8,107 bases of DNA from Thermoplasmata archaeon (lineage in GTDB: Archaea; Thermoplasmatota; Thermoplasmata; SG8-5). The DNA is taken from assembly GCA_023136815.1 (NCBI GenBank), contig JAGLQM010000033.1, positions 1 through 8,107 of the forward strand. Direction: 5' to 3'. How positions within the stretch are numbered: the stretch's first letter is position 1; each line of letters starts with the position of its first letter. The position numbers and the translations under genes are program-made. Positions 1 to 4,645 of this stretch are shown here, piece by piece. The notes beneath the pieces are model-generated. The model did no database searches. It saw nothing but the letters and a program-made list of their open reading frames with translations, and was not told the origin of the DNA.

Positions 1-16
1 GGGGCATCTACGCCCC
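1..16 (-). terminator. GC-rich hairpin just after the small membrane protein gene
   Basis: GGGGC (1-5) and GCCCC (12-16) can form a 5-bp stem with a 6-nt loop. It starts 8 nt past the stop codon of the minus-strand membrane protein gene, a position that fits a transcription terminator. The window ends here, so I cannot see whether a T-run follows on the minus strand. It could also be half of a longer repeat cut by the edge. Confidence 0.3.
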
Positions 17-24
17 TGCGTCAA

Positions 25-333
25 TTAGTCATCGCTTTCGGGGAGAGGCTCATTTTGCTGCTCATCGGAATTGGGGGTTTTGTTTTTATAGATAATAAAG
101 CTAACAATTATGAAAATAATAACAAAAATAATAGCCAGTACCAAAAATAAGTCAACTAGATGTTCCCAATTATTTGAAAACCAAGGCCATGGATCTCTAA
201 TCACATTGGCATCTGTAGACAACACAGTTGAACTCGCTTCTCGATTTCTCGCATAAAAATCAATAAATCCAGAAAGGAAAAATGATATTGGAGCCATAAT
301 GCCAGATATAATTTGAATATGTTTTAGTTTCAT
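25..333 (-). CDS. Small two-helix membrane protein, no recognised family
   Basis: I do not recognise this 102-residue protein. Two hydrophobic segments are visible, roughly residues 6-28 and 59-82; the second is almost entirely I/V/L/F. The 30-residue linker between them carries a Trp-rich WPWF patch (49-52). The C-terminal tail after about residue 83 starts with lysines and then is rich in D, E, Q, N and P. This suggests a hairpin membrane protein with an acidic soluble tail, but no function can be assigned. The frame opens at 393, but I chose the ATG at 333 (MKLKHIQ) because GAGGGAT lies a few bases upstream and the first helix then begins at once; the 20-residue extension is polar. It diverges from the repair cluster and shares no operon with it. 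TATA-like sequence lies upstream at about 392-400. Confidence 0.6.
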   Translation of the reverse strand: MKLKHIQIISGIMAPISFFLSGFIDFYARNREASSTVLSTDANVIRDPWPWFSNNWEHLVDLFLVLAIIFVIIFIIVSFIIYKNKTPNSDEQQNEPLPESDD

Positions 334-388
334 ATTATCCCTCAATTCATGACTTGAGTCATTCGCCTCCAAGTCACCCACTACTATA

Positions 389-435
389 AGCAAATATAAA
401 CTATATATACACTATTATCAGCAAATATAAGCTAT
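389..435. repeat. Short AT-rich direct repeat pair
   Basis: AGCAAATATAAACTAT (389-404) and AGCAAATATAAGCTAT (420-435) match at 15 of 16 positions, with start-to-start spacing of 31 nt. The first copy overlaps the candidate TATA box of the membrane protein gene. The pair could be a tandem regulator site or a small duplication in AT-rich DNA; only two copies are seen. Confidence 0.5.
391..401 (-). promoter_or_regulatory. Candidate TATA box for the small membrane protein gene
   Basis: On the minus strand this stretch reads AGTTTATATTT, close to the archaeal TATA consensus. Initiation about 25 nt downstream would fall near 370, leaving a leader of about 35 nt before the ATG at 333. The surrounding sequence is very AT-rich, so chance matches are likely. 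Confidence 0.3.
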
Positions 436-440
436 TAGTA

Positions 441-460
441 CCTCGTCCTTACGGACGGGG
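441..460. repeat. 8-bp GC-rich hairpin, possible relic of a transposon end
   Basis: CCTCGTCC (441-448) pairs with GGACGGGG (453-460) around a TTAC loop, with one T-G pair. It stands out in an AT-rich region and is followed by GGGGCAT rather than a T-run on the plus strand. A CGTC-loop-GACGGGG hairpin resembles the subterminal hairpins at right ends of IS200/IS605-type elements, which overlap the guide RNA of TnpB. No transposase or TnpB gene remains here, so the link is only a resemblance. Confidence 0.45.
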
Positions 461-467
461 CATATCA

Positions 468-488
468 GTTTATAAATTATATATAAAC
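468..488. repeat. Perfect 7-7-7 inverted repeat, AT-rich
   Basis: GTTTATA (468-474) and TATAAAC (482-488) are exact reverse complements separated by a 7-nt AT spacer. Each arm contains a TATA-like core, so it could be an operator or a bidirectional promoter element. No gene lies close downstream on either strand in a position that clearly uses it. Confidence 0.4.
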
Positions 489-582
489 GGAGTCTAACAT
501 CGTACATTCCCCCGCGACCAGCCACTCAGTTCAACCAGATTCTATCAAGTCCAATGGTTCCAGGCCTGTTTGAAGTCAAATA

Positions 583-593
583 TGTAATAAAAG
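583..593 (-). terminator. T-rich stretch downstream of the tRNA
   Basis: On the minus strand, about 10 nt past the tRNA 3' end, the sequence reads TTCTTTTATTA. Archaeal RNA polymerase commonly stops at T-rich stretches without a hairpin, so this is a plausible terminator for the tRNA transcript. Confidence 0.35.
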
Positions 594-604
594 AAGGATG
601 ACGC

Positions 605-690
605 GCCGAGGATGGGATTTGAACCCACGAAGACTGCGACATCCAATTGATCTTCAGCCAATCGCCGTTTCCGGGCTTGGCTACCTCGGC
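605..690 (-). tRNA. Class II tRNA, serine-type body with GAA anticodon
   Basis: The 86-nt minus-strand sequence folds as a full cloverleaf. The acceptor stem GCCGAGG/CCTCGGC is perfect. It is followed by T8-A9, a 3-bp D-stem GCC/GGC with GG in the loop, an anticodon stem ATTGG/TCAAT, a 17-nt variable region able to form a short stem, and a T-arm GTGGG-TTCAAAT-CCCAT. CCA is not encoded. The long variable arm, the GCCGAGG-TA-GCC start and the discriminator G (604) are typical of archaeal tRNA-Ser. The anticodon loop, however, is CTGAAGA, giving anticodon GAA, and this loop is the usual one of tRNA-Phe. The isotype is therefore ambiguous. I am confident of a tRNA structure, but not that it is an ordinary decoding tRNA; it may be a decaying or variant tRNA-Ser. 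Confidence 0.8.
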
Positions 691-706
691 ACTATGAAAA
701 TCGGAA

Positions 707-717
707 GCTTTTTATGC
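707..717 (-). promoter_or_regulatory. Candidate TATA box for the tRNA gene
   Basis: The minus strand reads GGCATAAAAAGC here, centred about 22 nt upstream of the mature tRNA 5' end at 690. This is close to the usual archaeal distance from TATA box to start site. Confidence 0.4.
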
Positions 718-738
718 CACCGAAACCATGTGAGTTTT

Positions 739-778
739 ACTGCGATATCCCAGTGGTTTTCAGCCAATTTTGGCTACC
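739..778 (-). pseudogene. Diverged, D-arm-deleted copy of the neighbouring tRNA
   Basis: Two blocks match the tRNA at 605-690 in the same orientation. Positions 739-769 align without gaps to 633-663 with 25 of 31 identities, and 770-778 match 677-685 exactly (TTGGCTACC on the plus strand). The 13 nt between the blocks in the tRNA, covering most of the D-loop and the 3' side of the D-stem, are missing. The anticodon loop reads CTGAAAA, again GAA. No good T-arm or acceptor 3' strand can be found, so it cannot make a normal tRNA. The sequence can instead fold on the minus strand into GTGGT/ACCAC (780-776 with 757-753) extended by AGCCA/TGGCT. It is best read as a relic of a tandem tRNA duplication. 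Confidence 0.6.
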
Positions 779-817
779 ACAGGGTCCTCCGCATACCCAT
801 AAATGCGGTTCTTATCT

Positions 818-825
818 TTTATATG
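818..825 (+). promoter_or_regulatory. Candidate TATA box for the nurA-herA-mre11-rad50 cluster
   Basis: TTTATATG matches the archaeal TATA consensus well and is the clearest match upstream of nurA. Initiation about 25 nt downstream (near 845-850) would give a leader of about 55 nt to the ATG at 905. A weaker box, CTTAAGTAT (875-883), lies at the right distance for a nearly leaderless start at 905. Confidence 0.4.
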
Positions 826-904
826 CTTACCGAAGGTCAGTGAAAGTATTAGTTTCAGTTACCTCCCCTATACTCTTAAGTATGCTGTGATTGATTTCCG
901 TCGG

Positions 905-1927
905 ATGCTTAAAGGACTCAATGAAAAAGAGCTGGAAAACGTAGTTAGCCAGATGGTTTCAGATATGGAAGAGCCGCAGCCAGGTTCGGCCCAGGAAAAG
1001 GGCATAATAGAAATCAAGGGGGATATTACAGAATCTAATTTTCAGGCATTTACCAAATCAGAAAATGCAGAGATGCTGGCAGTGGACGGCGGAAGTGCCA
1101 CTATCCTCAATGCCGGTTCTTTTGTTGTTGCAGGAGTTCGAGTGGGTCATGTGATCTTTCATGGAAAAGAATTCAGCGGAGCATCGGAACCTGATTATCA
1201 TCTGCTGCATCTGGCATCTGGCCATCTTGAAAAATACTATGAAATATTTTTTGAGAAAATAGTTGGAGGCAATCCACCAGATTATCCAAAAGGACTTGAG
1301 GAGGCTGTGGGCAGAATTCGCGCATTAATGGAATGGAACCAGGTGGAGAAAATCCAGTCTCAGGATATTCCAGAAGGTGCGGTATTGGCCTTCGACGGTG
1401 CAATGTGGGCCGGAATTAAGGGCGTGGGGGACTTACTGGAGCGGATTGTGGAACAGGCAAAACAGAAGAAAATTATTCTTTGCGGTATAAGCAAGAAAAG
1501 CATGCTGGTTCATAATTCCAGACCTTTAATTCCGGCGGTCCAGATGCTTGGCGATGATTCGTTACCGGGGGCAACTTGGCATTATCCCCTTGATACTGGT
1601 AATTATGCTGAAAAATTGTTCGGAAAAATCTATCTGGCAAAGCTGCATCCCCGTTCCAGATATGTGTTTCGGGTGGATCTTAGCCTGCCTGGAGGCGTTG
1701 AGCCTGAACAGGCATTCGGCAAGCTGGCCTACTATGCTGATGACCCCACCTATGTGGGTTATCCGTATCCACTGGCCAGGGTGCACAATGATGTTGCATT
1801 TTCCAGGGCCGAGGTTTCCGACCTGAAAGCAATGCTCCGGGCAGCGGCCTTGCAAAAGGGTATGAACCCGAAAGAATGGCAGCTGACATTTCAGGACTTT
1901 CATGAAATACTGGATACAGGTAGGTAG
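905..1927 (+). CDS. nurA: NurA 5'-3' nuclease, HerA partner
   Basis: NurA is the dimeric nuclease that caps the HerA hexamer and degrades the 5' strand of broken DNA, leaving 3' tails for recombination. The 340-residue product has the RNase H-like NurA pattern. An early acidic strand with VDGG (Asp61) follows about 60 N-terminal residues, a second acidic strand FDG has Asp164, and FRVDL has Asp258. The C-terminal block has YPYPLARVHND (His294, Asp296), which is characteristic of the family. Length fits archaeal NurA. The frame is open back to 803, but that start would put the TATA-like sequence inside the gene. I prefer ATG 905; GTG 887 is an in-frame alternative, and neither has a clear Shine-Dalgarno, consistent with leaderless or short-leader initiation. 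herA begins 7 nt after the stop, as expected for an obligate partner. Identification rests on motifs plus this neighbourhood. Confidence 0.88.
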   Translation: MLKGLNEKELENVVSQMVSDMEEPQPGSAQEKGIIEIKGDITESNFQAFTKSENAEMLAVDGGSATILNAGSFVVAGVRVGHVIFHGKEFSGASEPDYHLLHLASGHLEKYYEIFFEKIVGGNPPDYPKGLEEAVGRIRALMEWNQVEKIQSQDIPEGAVLAFDGAMWAGIKGVGDLLERIVEQAKQKKIILCGISKKSMLVHNSRPLIPAVQMLGDDSLPGATWHYPLDTGNYAEKLFGKIYLAKLHPRSRYVFRVDLSLPGGVEPEQAFGKLAYYADDPTYVGYPYPLARVHNDVAFSRAEVSDLKAMLRAAALQKGMNPKEWQLTFQDFHEILDTGR

Positions 1928-1933
1928 TGATTA
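1922..1933 (+). promoter_or_regulatory. Shine-Dalgarno of herA overlapping the nurA stop
   Basis: AGGTAGTGATTA overlaps the nurA stop codon (1925-1927). It resembles AGGTGATC of the 16S anti-Shine-Dalgarno complement with one inserted base, and lies directly before ATG 1935. It supports that start over the ATG at 1950 and suggests translational coupling of nurA and herA. Confidence 0.45.
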
Positions 1934-1934
1934 G

Positions 1935-3497
1935 ATGGTTGACGAAAAAATGAACCTCGGAAGAGTGACTGGCAAGGATGTTACCGAGATAGTATTTCGG
2001 GCGTATCGGGACCAGGACGTGTTCCTGGGCGAGATGCTAATAGGCGACTGCCAGGACTCTGATAGGCGGTTTATTCTTCGAGTCATCAACATCATGCATG
2101 GCAATGAGGCAAGTGAATCCAGCTGGGCTCCCAGAACCGCCGGAGCATTCATGGATGGCGACAACAAGGATCAAGAATATCATGTATATGATGCCGACCG
2201 AAGGCTTTACAATCACGTGGTCTGCGCACCGTTGGGCTATCTTATGGGCCAGGGGAATGATGTGCAGTTCCGAAGCCCAAAAACAATACCTTCCCACTTT
2301 TCAAGAGTAAGGCGAGCCAGTAAGGAGGATTATCGGTTTCTGGAACGATATCTGGGCGATGTCAAGCTGGGCAGTCTGAGGTCCGGGGAACAAGTTATTC
2401 GGCATGTTCCAGTTGGCGTTGCATCAAAAGATTTGGCACAGCATATGGGTGTATTTGCAACAACTGGAATGGGTAAAAGTAATCTAATGAAACGGCTGGC
2501 AGGCTCGGTTTTGGAGTCTGGTACATTGGGTCTGCTGATACTGGACCCACATGGGGAGTATATTGACGGCGGTAAAGAGGAATTGCGGGGGCTGATGCAC
2601 CATCCCAGAGCAGCTAGCAACCTTGAAACCTATGTTACCCGAGAGGTTGAGGGCAATGTTTCCAGTGTTAAAATTTCATCCTCTGAGATAAGTATTCAGG
2701 ACATGGAAAATCTATGGCCCTTCAGCCAGCCCCAGGTGGAGCTTCTCAATGCAGTATGGGGCAGGGAGCGGGACAACTGGCTTCCTTATATCGTTGATAC
2801 AGAGGGTGCCCAAATATATCAAGATTTCAATGAGCAGTTTCACGAGGGCAGCATCGGTGTTGTGAAGCGTCGGGCCAGCGTTCTGAACCGTTCACATTTC
2901 ATCACTCGTGACACTCGAATTTCCATGACCAAAACCATAATCGAACAATTGCATACTGGCAAAGTTGTTTTAGTCGACCTTGCCGGGGCTTCCGAGACGG
3001 AAGAACTACTTATATCCAGCGTACTGGCCCGGGCAATCTTCCAAATCAATCAGAGCAAGTTCAAGGACAAGAAGAAATTCAAGGAAATACCTATTTGCCT
3101 CATTGCCCTTGAGGAAGCCCAGAGAGTCTTTAACCGTGCCTGGGGCGGTATTTTCCCCCAGATCGCTCGTGAAGGTCGGAAATTCAAAACAGGCCTGTGC
3201 GCCATAAGCCAGCAGCCAAAATTGATTGATAATGAGGTTATCTCGCAATTCAATACCCTGGTGATACTGGGTCTTGCTGATCGCCAGGACCGGGAGCGGC
3301 TCAGCAGTTCCGCTAGACAGGACATCTCCAAGCTGGATTACGAGATTCAAACACTCATGACCGGTGAAGGTCTGATCACCGGCCCGAATACACCATTCGC
3401 ACTGCCTCTGAAAGTTGACCTTTATGAGTCATATTTGAACGAATTGGTCACAGAGCCAAAGGAGAACAAGAAACCAATTGACAGCGGCTTCTTTTGA
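1935..3497 (+). CDS. herA: HerA hexameric DNA translocase ATPase
   Basis: HerA is a FtsK/VirB4-like P-loop ATPase that forms a hexameric ring, pumps double-stranded DNA and feeds it to NurA. The 520-residue length is typical. Residues 1 to about 100 form the N-terminal HAS-barrel region that contacts NurA. Walker A is TTGMGKS (176-182), followed by the family's LILDPHGEY strand (Asp204). Walker B ends in ALEEAQR with Glu393-Glu394, and GRKF (414-417) with ISQQP (424-428) is the arginine-finger and sensor segment. Two details differ from the usual archaeal forms as I remember them: EEAQ where EEAH is common, and SQQP where SQRP is common. The gene starts 7 nt after nurA and is followed by mre11, giving the classic resection cluster. 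Confidence 0.93.
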   Translation: MVDEKMNLGRVTGKDVTEIVFRAYRDQDVFLGEMLIGDCQDSDRRFILRVINIMHGNEASESSWAPRTAGAFMDGDNKDQEYHVYDADRRLYNHVVCAPLGYLMGQGNDVQFRSPKTIPSHFSRVRRASKEDYRFLERYLGDVKLGSLRSGEQVIRHVPVGVASKDLAQHMGVFATTGMGKSNLMKRLAGSVLESGTLGLLILDPHGEYIDGGKEELRGLMHHPRAASNLETYVTREVEGNVSSVKISSSEISIQDMENLWPFSQPQVELLNAVWGRERDNWLPYIVDTEGAQIYQDFNEQFHEGSIGVVKRRASVLNRSHFITRDTRISMTKTIIEQLHTGKVVLVDLAGASETEELLISSVLARAIFQINQSKFKDKKKFKEIPICLIALEEAQRVFNRAWGGIFPQIAREGRKFKTGLCAISQQPKLIDNEVISQFNTLVILGLADRQDRERLSSSARQDISKLDYEIQTLMTGEGLITGPNTPFALPLKVDLYESYLNELVTEPKENKKPIDSGFF

Positions 3498-3513
3498 CGA
3501 TTACATAGGAAAT

Positions 3514-3519
3514 GGAGGT
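3514..3519 (+). promoter_or_regulatory. Shine-Dalgarno deciding the mre11 start
   Basis: GGAGGT is a strong ribosome-binding sequence that partly overlaps the first possible ATG (3512) and lies 13 nt before the ATG at 3533. It can only serve the second ATG. The spacing is slightly long, but this start places the conserved Mre11 N-terminus at residue 1. Confidence 0.55.
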
Positions 3520-3532
3520 TTCTTCTGAACCC

Positions 3533-4645
3533 ATGAAAATATTACATCTGGCTGACACGCATATTGGCTATTCTGCCTATAACAAGCTTGACGAAAATGG
3601 TATAAATCAGCGCGAAGTTGATGTTTACAATGCTTTCAACCAGATAGTGGATTTTGCCATTGAGAAGAAAGTTGATTTGGTATTGCATTCCGGTGACCTA
3701 TTTGATACTGTGCGGCCAAGCAATCGTGCAATTAGCTTCGTAGTTGGCCAGCTTCTTCGGCTGTCCAATGCTGGAATTCCAACGGTTATCATCTCGGGCA
3801 ATCATGAAACACCGCGGCTCAGAGAAACTGGCACCGTCTTCAAGGTATTCGAGCATATTGATGGATTGCATTTAGCATACACAGGCAAGTGCCAGACATT
3901 TGAATTTAATGAGATTAAGGTTCATGCACTGCCTCATTGTGCGGATAAAGAGCGATTCGAGACAGAATTAGACGCAATGAAGCCAGATAAGAAATTCAAA
4001 TTCAACATAGCAATGCTCCATTCTGCTGTTTCTGGCCTTGCGGTTTTCCGCATGAACGAGTTCAATGAGCTAATAGCCCAGGATAGTCAGCTAAACCGGG
4101 GCTGGGATTACGTGGCACTGGGGCATTATCATGAACCATGTGAGGTTGGCTCTAATATTGTTTATGCAGGTTCCACCGAGAAATATGGGTTTGGGCACGT
4201 AAATCAGCCCAATGGTTTTGTCATGCTAGATACCGAAAAAGGCAAGTGGAAATTCCATGATATGAAAATTCGGCCAATGCTGGATTTGAGAACCATTGAC
4301 TGCAATGATATGAAGGCTGATGACATAGCTAGTGCTATTCAAAGTAATGTGAATAAGGCCAATATTGAAGGTGCCATCGTCCGCCAGAAACTTCAGGATA
4401 TCGACCGTCGGGAACTGGGACTCCTGGATATGACTTTCATTCATAAAATCACCAAGGATGCCTTGCACTTTGAACTGAGGCCAGCAGCAAAAGAGGCTGG
4501 CCAGAAGGTCGCCTCCCAGGATGCTGCCTTTGACTCACTAGAAAGAGAATTTATTACCTATCTAGCCAAGATTGTAATTGAAGGAGCAGACCCCAAAGAG
4601 ATTGAAGCTCTTGGACTCCGATATTTAGCAGGAGGCGAAACATGA
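3533..4645 (+). CDS. mre11: Mre11 double-strand-break nuclease
   Basis: Mre11 is the Mn-dependent endo/exonuclease of the Mre11-Rad50 complex, which processes DNA ends and removes blocks from them. All phosphoesterase motifs are present: DTH (Asp8, His10), GDLFD (Asp55, Asp58), GNHE (Asn90, His91), LH (His163) and GHYH (His198, His200), so the enzyme should be active. After the nuclease domain and capping region (about 210-300), the last 50 residues form a charged helical segment expected to bind the base of the Rad50 coiled coil. The product is 370 residues, a little shorter than the roughly 400-430 of many archaeal homologues. MKILHLADTHIG is the standard family N-terminus, so ATG 3533 is preferred over ATG 3512. 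The stop overlaps the rad50 start (ATGA), implying coupled synthesis of the two subunits. Confidence 0.95.
   Translation: MKILHLADTHIGYSAYNKLDENGINQREVDVYNAFNQIVDFAIEKKVDLVLHSGDLFDTVRPSNRAISFVVGQLLRLSNAGIPTVIISGNHETPRLRETGTVFKVFEHIDGLHLAYTGKCQTFEFNEIKVHALPHCADKERFETELDAMKPDKKFKFNIAMLHSAVSGLAVFRMNEFNELIAQDSQLNRGWDYVALGHYHEPCEVGSNIVYAGSTEKYGFGHVNQPNGFVMLDTEKGKWKFHDMKIRPMLDLRTIDCNDMKADDIASAIQSNVNKANIEGAIVRQKLQDIDRRELGLLDMTFIHKITKDALHFELRPAAKEAGQKVASQDAAFDSLEREFITYLAKIVIEGADPKEIEALGLRYLAGGET
4631..4636 (+). promoter_or_regulatory. Shine-Dalgarno of rad50 inside the end of mre11
   Basis: GGAGGC lies 5 nt before ATG 4642 and within the last codons of mre11. Together with the ATGA overlap it supports coupled translation of mre11 and rad50. 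Confidence 0.6.

Larger units (their letters stand above)
394..604. other. Non-coding intergenic region
   Basis: I see no credible gene between the small membrane protein and the tRNA gene. The left part is AT-rich and holds a direct repeat, the hairpin at 441-460 and the inverted repeat at 468-488. From about 490 to 580 the base composition becomes mixed, and I see nothing there beyond a short TTTGA/TCAAA palindrome at 569-580. The last bases provide the T-rich sequence downstream of the tRNA on the minus strand. Confidence 0.6.

Noticed and set aside
569..580. TTTGAAGTCAAA palindrome
   Set aside because: The arms are only 5 bp with a 2-nt centre, too short to be meaningful in this AT-rich context.
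605..690. Reading the tRNA as ordinary tRNA-Ser(UGA)
   Set aside because: Shifting the loop by one base would put TGA in the anticodon position, but it would place C at position 33, which is almost always U, and would weaken the anticodon stem. GAA gives a regular 5-bp stem and 7-nt loop.
598..843. Plus-strand open frame of 81 codons across the tRNA region
   Set aside because: It runs antisense through the tRNA gene and its relic copy. The protein begins with typical tRNA-antisense sequence (RGWDLNPR), so it is an artefact.
803..904. N-terminal extension of NurA starting at ATG 803
   Set aside because: It would place the best TATA-like element inside the gene, adds residues unlike NurA and has no ribosome-binding site. 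ATG 905 is better.
3512..3532. Upstream ATG for mre11
   Set aside because: This ATG overlaps the GGAGGT Shine-Dalgarno itself and adds seven residues before the universal Mre11 N-terminus.
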